From Nocardioides caldifontis (GTDB lineage: Bacteria > Actinomycetota > Actinomycetes > Propionibacteriales > Nocardioidaceae), in assembly GCF_008087345.1 (NCBI RefSeq), contig NZ_VHIB01000001.1, forward strand, positions 930,001 to 994,000: a stretch of 64,000 nucleotides of DNA. The letters are read 5' to 3'. Each line of letters begins with the position of its first letter. Position 1 is the stretch's first letter. The position numbers and the translations under genes were made by a program. The notes beneath the pieces are model-generated. The model was not told the origin of the DNA, ran no database searches, and saw only the letters and a program-made list of their open reading frames with translations. Positions 8,134 to 16,801 of the stretch are shown one piece after another.

Positions 8134-8958
8134 ATGGGCAAGATGGACGGGAAAGTCGCCTTCGTCACCGGCGCCGCGCGCGGGCAGGGGAGGGCCCACG
8201 CCGTCGCGTTCGCCCGGGAGGGCGCCGACGTGGCGGTGCTCGACATCTGCGCGCCGGTCGAGTCGGTGCAGTACGAGATGCCGACCAAGCACGACCTCGA
8301 CGAGACGGTCCGGCTGATCGAGGCCGAGGGGCGGCGTGCCGTCCCGATCGTCGCCGACGTCCGGGACTGGGACGCGATGCAGGCCGCCGTCGCGCAGACG
8401 CTCGAGGAACTCGGCCGGATCGACGTGGTGATCGCGAACGCGGGCATCCTCCCGGCCACCGGCGAGCCCTCGCTCAAGATGAAGGCCTGGCACGAGGCCG
8501 TGGACATCCTCCTGACCGGCGTCTTCCACACGCTCAAGGCGACGATGACGCCGATGATCGAGGCCGGCAACGGTGGCTCGATGATCATCACCAGCTCGAC
8601 GTCGGGGCTGTTCGCCATCGCGTTCGACGTCGAGATGCTCAACCCCGGCGAGATGGGGTACGCCGCTGCCAAGACCGGCGTGGTCGGGCTGATGCGCAAC
8701 TTCGCCAAGGCCCTCGGCCCGCACGGCATCCGGGTGAACACCGTCCACCCCATGGGGGTGCGCACGCCGATGCTCAGCGGCGACTACTTCAAGGAGATCA
8801 TGGACCGGGCTCCGGCCGGCTGGTGCGCCAACGCGCTCGGCTACGACCTGATCGAGCCCGAGGACGTCGCCAACACCATGGTGTGGCTCGCCTCCGACGA
8901 CTCCCGCGCCATCACCGGCTCGACGATCGCCTGCGACGGTGGCCAGCTGGTGATGTGA
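8134..8958 (+). CDS. Mycofactocin-coupled SDR oxidoreductase
   Basis: This 274-aa short-chain dehydrogenase has the cofactor loop TGAARGQGRAHAVAFA (residues 12-27) and catalytic Ser154/155, Tyr176 and Lys180 (YAAAK). Between beta-2 and alpha-2 it has the roughly 20-residue insertion (SVQYEMPTKHDLDETVRLI) typical of SDRs that hold NAD tightly and pass electrons to mycofactocin. It should oxidise an alcohol without exchanging its nicotinamide. ATG 8134 is preferred over GTG 8128, because GAGGAG ends 5 bp before it. A cupin gene starts 1 bp after the stop. Confidence 0.9.
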   Translation: MGKMDGKVAFVTGAARGQGRAHAVAFAREGADVAVLDICAPVESVQYEMPTKHDLDETVRLIEAEGRRAVPIVADVRDWDAMQAAVAQTLEELGRIDVVIANAGILPATGEPSLKMKAWHEAVDILLTGVFHTLKATMTPMIEAGNGGSMIITSSTSGLFAIAFDVEMLNPGEMGYAAAKTGVVGLMRNFAKALGPHGIRVNTVHPMGVRTPMLSGDYFKEIMDRAPAGWCANALGYDLIEPEDVANTMVWLASDDSRAITGSTIACDGGQLVM

Positions 8959-8959
8959 C

Positions 8960-9349
8960 GTGCAGGTCACCCGAGGGCGCACGGACGAGTCGGCCGTGCC
9001 GGGCACGCACTACGCCCCGCACACCGGGGACGTGCACCTCGACTCCGTGCTCGCCGCCGACGGACTCTTCGTCAACGACGCCTACTACGCGGCGTGCGCG
9101 CGGACGCACTGGCACCGGCACAGCGGCGGTCAGCTGATCCTGGTCAGGTCCGGGGTCGGCGTCGTCGCGACCCGGTCCGGGGAGGTGGCGGTGGTCCGGG
9201 TGGGGGACGTCGTCCACGCCGCACCCGGCGAGGAGCACTGGCACGGCGCCGCCCCGGACTGCTTCGTCACCTACACCTCGGTCTCGCTGGGCTCGACCGA
9301 CACGCTCGAGGAAGTGCCGGGCGAGGAGTACGACGGCGTGTGGGGCTGA
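8960..9349 (+). CDS. Cupin-domain protein
   Basis: This 129-aa single-domain protein has a cupin core with metal ligands in THWHRHSGGQLILV and a second block DVVHAAPGEEHWHGA. Such small cupins occur beside CMD-type or SDR genes and act as metal-dependent isomerases, lyases or sensors. The GTG start lies directly behind the mycofactocin SDR stop (1-bp spacing), so it is co-transcribed. The length is normal for one cupin module. The reaction cannot be deduced. Confidence 0.85.
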   Translation: MQVTRGRTDESAVPGTHYAPHTGDVHLDSVLAADGLFVNDAYYAACARTHWHRHSGGQLILVRSGVGVVATRSGEVAVVRVGDVVHAAPGEEHWHGAAPDCFVTYTSVSLGSTDTLEEVPGEEYDGVWG

Positions 9350-9350
9350 G

Positions 9351-9476
9351 TTGGAGTACGTGCGGCTCCGGAGGACCGGCCTCGAGGTGTCCCGCGTCGC
9401 GCTGGGGTGCATGAGCTTCGGCGACCCGGCGCGGGGACTCAACAGCTGGTCGCTGCCGGAAGCGCTGCCCGCGTGA
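9351..9476 (+). pseudogene. N-terminal remnant of an aldo/keto reductase
   Basis: A 41-codon ORF starting with TTG encodes EYVRLRRTGLEVSRVALG followed by CMSFGDPARG, the first beta strand and helix of plant-type (YccK/YghZ-like) aldo/keto reductases, which normally have about 320 residues. After LNSWSLPE the similarity ends and a stop follows. None of the barrel with the catalytic Tyr/Lys/His is present anywhere nearby. The TGA overlaps the GTG of the MFS gene (GTGA). This is best explained by a deletion that removed about 90% of the gene and joined it to the exporter. It may still be translated as a leader peptide. Confidence 0.7.
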
Positions 9477-10789
9477 GGCTCCGGCGCGAGGGGGACGGCC
9501 CGACCGCGCCCGGCGGGGCCGCGGTCGCCGGCCCCGGTGCGGCGCCGGTCGGCGAGGGGGGTGCCCGGCCCGCTCCCCGGGGGCCGGTCGGGCTCGTGCT
9601 CGAGGGGCCGTTCGCCGCGGTCTTCTGGGGCAAGATGAGCTCCGCGGTCGCCACGTGGATGCATGCGCTCGTCGCGGTCGTCGTGGTCTACGACGTCTCG
9701 GGCTCGGCGACGGTGGTCAGCCTCGTGAGCGCGGCGCAGTTCGCGCCGCAGATCGTGCTCGCGCCCCTGGCCGGCGCGTGGTGCGACCGCGGGCGGATGG
9801 ACCGGCTCATCCTCCTGGGCCACGTGATGTGCGTGGTCGGTGCGGGCGGGCTGGGCCTCGTGCTGCTCGCCGACCCCGGTGCGGGCCCCACGGTCGTCGC
9901 CGTGTCCGCGCTGACGCTCCTCTGCGGCATGGGGCTCGCGATCGCGGGGCCGCCTTTCGCCGCGATCGTGCCCTCCGTGATCCGGCCGGGCGAGCTCAGC
10001 GTCGCGATGCCGCTGAGCACCTTCCCCAACACCTTCGGCAGGCTCGCCGGCCCGGCCGCGGGTGCGCTCGCCATCGCGGTGCTGCCGCACCCCGCGTCGT
10101 TCGGGGTCTGCGCCGCGATGTACGGCGTCACCGTCGTCGCCATGCTGGTGCCGTCGTTCCCGCAGGCCGCCGTCGCGGCCGGCGCCGTGGCCGGGTCCTC
10201 GCTGCGCGCCGGCATGCGCTACGTGGCGGGCCACCGGGGGCTGCGGCTGATGATGCTGGCGACCCTCACACTGGCCTTCGCGTCCGAGCCCTCGATCACC
10301 CTCGCGCCGGCGCTGTCCGAGGAGCTCGCGGGGAACGACGACCTGGTCGGCTGGCTCTCGTCGGGCTTCGGGCTCGGCGCGCTGGCAGGGTCGGCGGCGG
10401 CGATGGCCGCGCCGCGCCGGGTCAGCGTGCGGGCCCGCGCCACCACCGGGCTGGTGCTGCTCGCCTCCGGGATGGGGACGGTGGGGGTGGTGCACGCCGG
10501 AGCCTGGGCCGTCGGCTGCTTCGTGGTCGCGGGTGTCGGCTTCGCGCTGGCGATCGCCGGGTTCAGCACCCTCGTGCAGGCGCACGCCGCCCCGGAGTTC
10601 CGCGGCCGCGTCACCGGTCTCTGGCTGATCGCGTTCGTCGGCGCCCGTCCTCTCGCCGCCCTGCTCGTCGGGCTCGCGGCCGACCACGCCGGCACCGAGG
10701 TCGCCTTCGCCGGCGCGGGCCTGGTCGTGCTCGCGGCGGTCTGGGGGACCCGCCCGTCCGCGCTGGGTCCGAGGGCCCGACCCATGTGA
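9473..10789 (+). CDS. MFS transporter, EntS-like exporter family
   Basis: This membrane protein of about 438 aa has a hydrophilic Pro/Gly/Ala-rich N-terminus (~35 residues) followed by about 11-12 transmembrane segments. The MFS loop 2-3 is APLAGAWCDRGRMDRLI, and the TM4-5 region resembles enterobactin-exporter (MFS_3) proteins. It probably exports a small molecule. GTG 9473 is chosen because the open frame further upstream overlaps the aldo/keto-reductase remnant out of frame. A start closer to the first membrane helix (for example near 9598) cannot be excluded. It lies between two decayed genes, so the locus has suffered rearrangement. Confidence 0.82.
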   Translation: MRLRREGDGPTAPGGAAVAGPGAAPVGEGGARPAPRGPVGLVLEGPFAAVFWGKMSSAVATWMHALVAVVVVYDVSGSATVVSLVSAAQFAPQIVLAPLAGAWCDRGRMDRLILLGHVMCVVGAGGLGLVLLADPGAGPTVVAVSALTLLCGMGLAIAGPPFAAIVPSVIRPGELSVAMPLSTFPNTFGRLAGPAAGALAIAVLPHPASFGVCAAMYGVTVVAMLVPSFPQAAVAAGAVAGSSLRAGMRYVAGHRGLRLMMLATLTLAFASEPSITLAPALSEELAGNDDLVGWLSSGFGLGALAGSAAAMAAPRRVSVRARATTGLVLLASGMGTVGVVHAGAWAVGCFVVAGVGFALAIAGFSTLVQAHAAPEFRGRVTGLWLIAFVGARPLAALLVGLAADHAGTEVAFAGAGLVVLAAVWGTRPSALGPRARPM

Positions 10790-10835
10790 CACCGAGTGAC
10801 ACCGACAGGACCGCCGCACGTGGAGGAGGACCCCC

Positions 10836-11125
10836 ATGGTCGACCTGACCCGCCGCACGGTCACGTGCTTCGACGCCGACGCCCCGTCGCCGTCGGGGAT
10901 CTGGCACTGGGTGCGGCTCGACCTGCCCGCGCACGTCACCTCGTTGGCCCCGCGGCGCCGCCGGCGGTGACCTCCCCGGGCGCGGCCCACGAGCTGCCCA
11001 ACGACGCCGGGCTGACCGGCTTCCTCGGTGCGGCACCACCGCCCGGCGTCGTCGGCGCCCGCCTCAGCCTGGAGGCGACGGCTCGGGCCGTGCTCCACGG
11101 GACGTGGGAGCGGCAGGGGGGCTGA
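10836..11125 (+). pseudogene. Degraded YbhB/YbcL (PEBP, Raf-kinase-inhibitor-like) gene
   Basis: The ATG frame (10836-10970) encodes [18 protein letters not shown] followed by [10 protein letters not shown], the ligand-site signature of bacterial PEBP proteins. It then ends in an Arg run and a stop. The adjacent frame (from GTG 10967 to 11125) continues with HELPNDAGLTGFLGAAPPPG and a C-terminal ARAVLHGTWERQGG, which match the later PEBP motifs. The N-terminal beta strands, the stretch between the two blocks and the HRY...ALD segment are missing. An intact member has about 170-180 residues, so this is a frameshifted and internally deleted relic. A good ribosome site (GGAGGAGG) remains. Confidence 0.72.
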
Positions 11126-11140
11126 TCCGCAGGCAGGCGC

Positions 11141-11620
11141 TCAGCGGTCCCAGTCGAAGTACTCGCCGATGCGCGGCACCGCGTCGGAGCAGTACTCGCC
11201 GGCCACCAGGCAGGTCAGGGACTTCTGCATCCAGCGGCCGTCCACCCGCACCCAGGTGTCCAGGTAGCGCGCGAACCGGTGCCGGTCCGCGGTCTCCGGG
11301 TGGTCGGCGAACCGCTGCCACGAGTAGAGGTAGCAGCGCAGCGTCGCGGTGTCCGGGTCGTCGAAGGTGATCTCGACGTTGGAGACGTGGTGGCTGCTGG
11401 CGACCACGGTGCCGAGCCGCTCGGCGTACCAGTGTCGGATGGCCTCGCGCCCCTGGATCGGCTCGCCGCCGGGGCTGTAGGAGGCGGTGAACCCCTCGGT
11501 GACGAAGTCGGCGACCATCCGGTCTGGGTCGAGCGCGTCCGCGGCGCGTAGGTAGGCGTGCTTGCGGTCGGTGATCTCGGCCTTGTCGACCAGCTCCCTG
11601 ACGCGGGCCTCGTAGTCCAT
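11141..11620 (-). CDS. SnoaL/NTF2-like protein
   Basis: This 159-aa protein has the SnoaL-like cone fold pattern: an N-terminal helix with ITDRKHAYLRAADALD, then FVTEGFTASY, the REAIRHWYAERLG helix, and beta strands ending in WVRVDGRWMQKSL. Members are isomerases, hydratases, dehydratases or polyketide cyclases, often acting on steroid-like or aromatic rings. It lies 26 bp downstream of the CaiB-type transferase gene on the same strand, so the two share a transcript from the divergent promoter at about 12841-12991. Confidence 0.82.
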   Translation of the reverse strand: MDYEARVRELVDKAEITDRKHAYLRAADALDPDRMVADFVTEGFTASYSPGGEPIQGREAIRHWYAERLGTVVASSHHVSNVEITFDDPDTATLRCYLYSWQRFADHPETADRHRFARYLDTWVRVDGRWMQKSLTCLVAGEYCSDAVPRIGEYFDWDR

Positions 11621-11646
11621 GGGGAGCCTTCCTGGGAGTACGCCGG

Positions 11647-12840
11647 TCAGATGACCTGTTCGGAGCGGAGCTCGAAGATCCGGTCGGCCGAGAACCCTAG
11701 CCACTCGCCGTACACGAGCTCGTTGTCCTCGCCGAGCCGGGGGCCGACGCGCCAGACGTCGCTGGGGCGCTGGTGGAGCTTCGGCACCACGGCCTGCATC
11801 CGCACCGAGCCGAGGTCCGGGTCGGGGACGCTGACGATGTCCTCGCGCTCGGCGTACGTCTTGTCCTCCATGATGTCCGCCGCGCTGTAGATGCGAGAGG
11901 CGACGACCTCCCGGTCGGTCATCAGCCGGAGGCACTCGTCGGCTGGCCGGGCTGCGATCCACTCCCGGAGCAGCGAGTCGAGCCGGTCCTTGCGCTCGTT
12001 CTGCTGGGCGGCGGTCTGGTAGTCGTCCAGGGGCTCGCCGAGGAGCTCGGCGATGTTGCGCACCGAGCGGGGCGTCGCGGAGGTGACCGTGATCCAGGTG
12101 TCGTCGGCGCTGAGGAAGGTGTTGACCACCGCTCCCGGCGCCACCTCGAGGCTGTTGCCCGCGCGGCCCGGCGCGACGCCGAACTGGTCGTAGAAGATGA
12201 CCTGCCACTCGATGAGCCGGAACAGCGTCTCGAACAGCGCGAGGTCGACCCATTCGCCCTCGAAGTCCGGGTCGTCGCGGCGGACCAGCGCGGCGGAGAC
12301 CGCGAACGCGCCCATCAGCGCGGTCGTGGTGTCGGCGTGCGAGAACCCGGTGTGGACAGGAGGTCCGTCCGGGAAGCCGGTCACGTGGACGACGCCGCTG
12401 CGGGCCTCGCCGACCTTGCCGAAGCCGGGGGCGTTGTAGTCGCTGGACGTGACGCCGTTGCCGGTGATCTGGAGCATCACCGCGCGCGGGTTGAGGGCGT
12501 GCACCGCGTCCCAGTCGAGCCCCCACTTGCGGAGGGTGTCGACGCGGAAGTTGGTGATGACCACGTCGGCCCACTCGACCAGCTCGCGGGCGACCTCCTG
12601 GCCCTTGGGGCTCCGCAGGTCGAGGGTGACCGAGCGCTTGTTGCGCGCCGAGACCTTCCACCAGAGGTGGACGCCGTCCTTGGTGGGGCCCTGGTGGCGT
12701 CCGGGGTCGCCGTGCTTGGGATCCTCGACGTGCACGACGTCCGCGCCGAGGTCCGCCATCAGCGTCCCCGCCAGCGGACCGGCGATGACGTGGGCGAACT
12801 CCACGATCTTGACGCCGTGCAGTGCCGGTAGCTTCTCCAT
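11647..12840 (-). CDS. CaiB/BaiF-type CoA-transferase (copy 1 of 4)
   Basis: This 397-aa family III CoA-transferase opens with the standard VKIVEFAHVIAGPLAGTLMA and then DLGADVVHVEDPKHGDPGR. It has the Rossmann block RNKRSVTLDLRSPKGQEV and a central DDPDFEGEWVDLALFETLF. These enzymes move CoA between carboxylic acids through a covalent aspartyl-CoA ester, or act as racemases. It is the first gene of a two-gene minus-strand operon with a SnoaL-like gene and is divergent from the aldehyde dehydrogenase operon. Its role is probably to activate an acid intermediate to its CoA ester without ATP. Confidence 0.92.
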   Translation of the reverse strand: MEKLPALHGVKIVEFAHVIAGPLAGTLMADLGADVVHVEDPKHGDPGRHQGPTKDGVHLWWKVSARNKRSVTLDLRSPKGQEVARELVEWADVVITNFRVDTLRKWGLDWDAVHALNPRAVMLQITGNGVTSSDYNAPGFGKVGEARSGVVHVTGFPDGPPVHTGFSHADTTTALMGAFAVSAALVRRDDPDFEGEWVDLALFETLFRLIEWQVIFYDQFGVAPGRAGNSLEVAPGAVVNTFLSADDTWITVTSATPRSVRNIAELLGEPLDDYQTAAQQNERKDRLDSLLREWIAARPADECLRLMTDREVVASRIYSAADIMEDKTYAEREDIVSVPDPDLGSVRMQAVVPKLHQRPSDVWRVGPRLGEDNELVYGEWLGFSADRIFELRSEQVI

Positions 12841-12940
12841 TGGTGCCTCACCGTCCGTAGTGCGACGCCCGTTTCCGGCCGGGCGTCGTGCCGCGGGCTC
12901 CCCCGGGGCGCTGGGCCAACATGTGATGAACTGGTACCCT

Positions 12941-12965
12941 ACATTTTATGCGCATGATAGTCAAC
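12941..12965. promoter_or_regulatory. Candidate operator/promoter between CaiB and aldehyde dehydrogenase genes
   Basis: An AT-rich island in the 151-bp divergent gap reads ACATTTTATG, then TGCGCATGATAGTCA (12949-12963). It shares TNCGCATSATWRTCA with sites at 4478 and 46154. It also shares TTATGCG-N-ATRATA-N3-AAC with the palindrome at 16815. Confidence 0.45.
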
Positions 12966-12991
12966 GAACCGATTCCGGCTGGCTGGTTCGC

Positions 12992-14491
12992 ATGACCACC
13001 TCCGCCCTTCTCGGTGACCCTGCGGCCCGCGCGTGGCAGCCGCCGGCGGCCTGGAGCCGGTTGCCGCTGCTGATCGACGGTGCCGCGGTGCAGGGAGAGG
13101 GTGCTCCACTCGACGTCACCGACCCCGCCACCGGTGAACCGGTCGCCTCGGTCGCCATGGCGTCGCTCGACCAGCTCGACCGCGCGGTCGACGCGGCCCG
13201 CACCGCCTTCGACTCCGGCCCGTGGTCGCGGTTGACCGGTGAGGAGCGCCGCGCGGCGCTGCACCGGCTCGCGGACGTGCTGGACGGGTACGCCGACCAG
13301 CTCGCCGACGCGCTGGTCGCGGAGGTCGGCACGCCGGTCGCGATCGCCCGCGCGCTCCAGGTCGACTGGCCCCTCAAGCACCTGCGCTGGTACGCCGACC
13401 AGGCCGTCGTGGACCGCACGGAGGACCTCGGCCCGCACCACGAACCGGCGCCCAGCCACAGCATCGTCGCCTACCAGCCCGTCGGGGTCGTCGCGGCGAT
13501 CTCGGCGTACAACTACCCTCTCGCGCTGGCCATGCACAAGATCGGGCCGGCGCTGGCGGTGGGATGCACGGTGGTGCTCGTCCCCTCGCCGCGGACCCCG
13601 CTCGCCACCCTGCTGCTCGCGAAGGCGGTCGCCGAGGCCGGCCTGCCGGCCGGTGCCGTGAACGTCGTCGTCGGCGGCGCGGACGTCGCACGGCGGCTCA
13701 CCGAGCACCCCGGCGTGGACAAGGTGGCCTTCACCGGGTCGCCGCACGTGGGTACCGAGGTGATGCGCCAGGCGGCCACGCACCTGCGCGGAGTCGTGCT
13801 CGAGCTCGGCGGCAAGTCGGCGGCGATCTTCCTGCCGGGCTCCGACATCCGCGAGGTCACGCGGACGACGCACCTCCGGCACCTGCGCAACGGCGGCCAG
13901 GCCTGTGCCGCGCCCACCCGGATGCTGGTGCCGCGCGAGAGCTGGGACCAGTTCCTCGAAGCCAGCCGGGAGGCCTACGCCGAGATCCCGGTCGGCGACC
14001 CGCGGGACCCCGCCACCGTCGTCGGCCCGATGATCGACGAGGGCCACCGCGCCCGGATCGAGGCCGCCGTCGAGGCGGCCCTCGCCCAGGGCGCGCGGGT
14101 CGCGGCCGGCGGCGGGCGCCCCGAGCACGTCGGCGGGGCGTACCTGAACCCGGTGCTGCTGGTCGACGTCGACAACAGCTGGCCGATCGCCCAGGAGGAG
14201 CTCTTCGGGCCGGTCGCGGTCGCGATGCCCTACGACACCGTCGACGACGCGGTCGCCCTCGCGAACGACTCGCGCTTCGGGCTGCACGCCTACCTCTTCG
14301 GCGACCTCGACACCGCACGGGCGCTGGCCCCGCGGCTGCGGGTCGGATCGGTGACGATCAACGGCGGCGGCGGCTTCCGACCCGACGCTCCCATGGGCGG
14401 GTTCGGGATCAGCGGCATCGGTCGCGAGCTCGGTCACTGGGGGATCCACGAGTACCTCGAGCCCCAGCACGTGCAGTGGCGGACCGAGTAG
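12992..14491 (+). CDS. Aldehyde dehydrogenase family protein
   Basis: This 499-aa NAD(P)-dependent aldehyde dehydrogenase has catalytic Asn174 (SAYNYPLA), Glu271 (LELGGKSA) and Cys305 (NGGQACAAPTR). It oxidises an aldehyde, likely from a mycofactocin- or NAD-linked alcohol dehydrogenase in this island, to an acid that CaiB-type transferases can activate. One residue is odd: the Lys that normally contacts the cofactor in VLKPS is Val197 here (VLVPSPRTP). The ATG follows an AT-rich divergent promoter by about 30 bp. Two more genes follow closely. Confidence 0.92.
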   Translation: MTTSALLGDPAARAWQPPAAWSRLPLLIDGAAVQGEGAPLDVTDPATGEPVASVAMASLDQLDRAVDAARTAFDSGPWSRLTGEERRAALHRLADVLDGYADQLADALVAEVGTPVAIARALQVDWPLKHLRWYADQAVVDRTEDLGPHHEPAPSHSIVAYQPVGVVAAISAYNYPLALAMHKIGPALAVGCTVVLVPSPRTPLATLLLAKAVAEAGLPAGAVNVVVGGADVARRLTEHPGVDKVAFTGSPHVGTEVMRQAATHLRGVVLELGGKSAAIFLPGSDIREVTRTTHLRHLRNGGQACAAPTRMLVPRESWDQFLEASREAYAEIPVGDPRDPATVVGPMIDEGHRARIEAAVEAALAQGARVAAGGGRPEHVGGAYLNPVLLVDVDNSWPIAQEELFGPVAVAMPYDTVDDAVALANDSRFGLHAYLFGDLDTARALAPRLRVGSVTINGGGGFRPDAPMGGFGISGIGRELGHWGIHEYLEPQHVQWRTE

Positions 14492-14500
14492 GAGGCCCCC

Positions 14501-15064
14501 GTGTCCCGCATCCCACCCGCACCCGAGGCGACGTACGCCCCCGTCGTCGGTCATGACGCGCCGCTGCGCAACCAGGTCTACGCGCAGGCGCCGCGGATCG
14601 CCGGCCCCTACCTCGAGTTCATGCGCGCGCTGCGTGAACGCACGGTCCTGCCGCGCCGCCTCGTCGAGCTGGTCCGGCTCCGCGTCACCTTCCACAACCA
14701 GTGCCGCAGCTGCATGGCGGTGCGGTACGCCGACAGCCTCGAGGACGGCCTGACCGAGGAGCTGGTCTGCTCCCTGGAGAAGCCCGAGGAGGCCCCTGAC
14801 CTCACGGCGGCGGAAAAGGCGGCGCTCGCGTTCGCCGACCTGATGGCCACCGACCACCTCGCGATCTCCGACGCGACGTTCGCGGAGCTGCGGCGGCACT
14901 TCGACGACGAGCAGCTGATGGACCTGTGCTTCCAGGTCGCGACGTTCGTGGGCTACGGCCGGATGGGGTCGGCGCTGGCGATGACCGACGACCTCCCCGA
15001 GGAGTACGCCGAGGACGGCGTCCGCCTCGCTCCCTGGCGACAGGCCCCGCACACCGTCGTCTGA
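14501..15064 (+). CDS. AhpD-like/carboxymuconolactone decarboxylase family protein
   Basis: This 187-aa all-helical protein has the AhpD-type redox motif CRSCMAVRY (Cys68 and Cys71) after a conserved LVELVRLRVTFHNQ helix. AhpD-like proteins reduce peroxiredoxins or act as thiol-dependent peroxidases. Members in catabolic operons are often uncharacterised lyases or redox helpers. The GTG start is 9 bp after the aldehyde dehydrogenase stop, with GGAGGCCCCC as ribosome site. A second, shorter CMD-family gene at 18164 lacks the CxxC pair. Confidence 0.83.
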   Translation: MSRIPPAPEATYAPVVGHDAPLRNQVYAQAPRIAGPYLEFMRALRERTVLPRRLVELVRLRVTFHNQCRSCMAVRYADSLEDGLTEELVCSLEKPEEAPDLTAAEKAALAFADLMATDHLAISDATFAELRRHFDDEQLMDLCFQVATFVGYGRMGSALAMTDDLPEEYAEDGVRLAPWRQAPHTVV

Positions 15065-15090
15065 CGGCTCCCGCACACCGGAGGTGGCTC

Positions 15091-15810
15091 GTGACGTTCG
15101 TCCTCGTCCACGGCGGCGGCTTCGGCTCCCGCACCTGGGACCCGCTGCTGCCCCACCTCCCGGGGCCCGCACTCACGGTGGACCTTCCGGGTCGCGGTCG
15201 GCGGGGTGACGTCGACGTTGCCGGCGTGAGTGCCGACGACTGCGCGGCCGCCGTCGTCGAGGACCTGGTCGAGGCGGGGGTCGACGACGCCGTCCTCGTC
15301 GGCCACTCGCTTGCCGGCGTGACCGTGCCGCGGGTGCTCGCCCTGGCGCCCGAGCGCGTGCGGGCGGCGGTACTGGTGTCGGCGATCCTGCCCGGCCACG
15401 GTGAGAGCGTGATGACCACGATGGACCCGGCCACCCGGGAGGCCGTGCTGACCGCGGTCGAAGCGGGCACCTACAGCCCCGGCTCCGGTGCCGGGCTCGA
15501 GATGCTCTGCCACGACCTCGACGAGGAGCAGACCCGGTTCGTCGTCGAGAGCCGGACCGACGACTCGGTCCGGCTCCTCACCGAGCCGATGGACCTCGCC
15601 GGCGTGCGGAGCCCCGTGCCGCGGTGGTACGTGCACCTGACCCGCGACCGGCGGGTGCCGCCGGAGCTGCAGGAGCGGTGCCGCGCGCGGTGGGACGGGC
15701 GGCGGGTCACCCTGGAGACGGGTCACATGGCGATGGTCGCCGACCCCGAAGGGCTGGCCGGGATCCTCGCAAGGATCGCCCGGGACCCGGACGGGACCGG
15801 CGGGCGCTAG
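15091..15810 (+). CDS. Alpha/beta-hydrolase
   Basis: This 239-aa serine hydrolase has the oxyanion motif LVHGGGFGSRTW (residues 5-16), nucleophile elbow GHSLAG (Ser73) and catalytic His212 in GHMAM. It resembles small EstC/methyl-ketone-type esterases that hydrolyse esters or lactones. The GTG start has GGAGGTGGCTC directly upstream and lies 26 bp after the AhpD-like gene. It closes the aldehyde dehydrogenase operon, and its stop overlaps the convergent phosphotransferase stop by 4 bp. A role in ring-lactone or ester opening is plausible but unproven. Confidence 0.87.
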   Translation: MTFVLVHGGGFGSRTWDPLLPHLPGPALTVDLPGRGRRGDVDVAGVSADDCAAAVVEDLVEAGVDDAVLVGHSLAGVTVPRVLALAPERVRAAVLVSAILPGHGESVMTTMDPATREAVLTAVEAGTYSPGSGAGLEMLCHDLDEEQTRFVVESRTDDSVRLLTEPMDLAGVRSPVPRWYVHLTRDRRVPPELQERCRARWDGRRVTLETGHMAMVADPEGLAGILARIARDPDGTGGR

Positions 15811-16772
15811 CCCTTGCCGGCGGCCACCTGCAGCAGCCGCTCGATGGTCGGTGGCAGCTTCTCCTGATACGGGTCGACATGGCGGCCGGTGCGGTGCCGG
15901 TGGAGGTTGTGCGCCATGATCGCCCCCATCCGGAAGGCGCCCAGCCTGAGGAACCACTCCGCGTCCTCGACGGGCCCGCCGGCCGCCTCGCCGTACGCCG
16001 CGACCACGTGGTCCACGCCGGGCACGGTCACGTCGTCGCGGGCGATGCCGGGGAAGTGGCTCGCGTCGGCGAAGGTGGCCAGCCAGCCGAGGTCGACGCG
16101 CGGGTCGCCGAGCGTCCAGATCTCCCAGTCGACCAGCGCGCGTGGCACGGTGCCCTCCATCAGGAGGTTCCCGAGCCGGAAGTCGCCGTGCACAAGGGCG
16201 ACGGCACCGGCACCAGGGACCGCCTCGGCGAGCCGCTTCCCGGCCTCCTCGCCGAGCGGGCGGAACTCCTCCTCACCGGCGGCGGCGATCCGGCGGAACT
16301 GCGCGAGCTCGTCCGACGGCGTGCGGACCGGCTCGTCGCCCAGCCCGTCGACGGGCACACGGTGCAGGGTCGCCAGCAGCTCGGTCGCGACGTCGAACCG
16401 GCGCCGGACCAGGTCGGCGGGCAGGTCGGCCCCGGTCTCGTCGATGACCGGCTCGACGGCCTCGCCGGCGGCGAAGGAGACCAGCGCGAGCGGGGGCTCG
16501 GCCTCCTCGGTCGCGATGACCTGGGGGACCGGCACGTGCGCCGCCACCAGCGCCATCGCCCGTGCCTGGCGCAGCACGTCGTGGCGGCCCACCGCCGGAC
16601 GACCGGCCGCGGCGACCTTGACGACCAGCCGGCCGCCGGACGCGGTGGAGGCGGTGAGCGTGATGCCGGAGTGGCCCCCCGGCATCGGCCGCAGCTCGGT
16701 GACCTCGTCGCCGGCGAGTCGGGAGACCCGGTCGCGGAGCTCGGGGGTGATGGCGTCGTCGGCTGCGCTCAT
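15807..16772 (-). CDS. Phosphotransferase family protein (APH fold)
   Basis: This 321-aa aminoglycoside-phosphotransferase-like kinase has the catalytic loop VHGDFRLGN and the metal-binding segment DWEIWTLGDP. In actinobacteria and in human ACAD10/11 this kinase type occurs with acyl-CoA dehydrogenases and is thought to phosphorylate 4-hydroxyacyl-CoA before elimination. Here it is divergent from an acyl-CoA dehydrogenase gene, fitting that role. ATG 16772 is preferred over the longer frame, because the extra N-terminus crosses the promoter and the neighbouring gene. GAGGAACCTGGC precedes the chosen start. Confidence 0.87.
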   Translation of the reverse strand: MSAADDAITPELRDRVSRLAGDEVTELRPMPGGHSGITLTASTASGGRLVVKVAAAGRPAVGRHDVLRQARAMALVAAHVPVPQVIATEEAEPPLALVSFAAGEAVEPVIDETGADLPADLVRRRFDVATELLATLHRVPVDGLGDEPVRTPSDELAQFRRIAAAGEEEFRPLGEEAGKRLAEAVPGAGAVALVHGDFRLGNLLMEGTVPRALVDWEIWTLGDPRVDLGWLATFADASHFPGIARDDVTVPGVDHVVAAYGEAAGGPVEDAEWFLRLGAFRMGAIMAHNLHRHRTGRHVDPYQEKLPPTIERLLQVAAGKG

Positions 16773-16801
16773 GCCAGGTTCCTCGCGTCGCGGTCGGAGA
16801 T

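Noticed and set aside
9407-9472. Upstream extension of the MFS gene from ATG 9407
   Set aside because: It overlaps the aldo/keto-reductase remnant out of frame and adds residues without similarity to MFS proteins.
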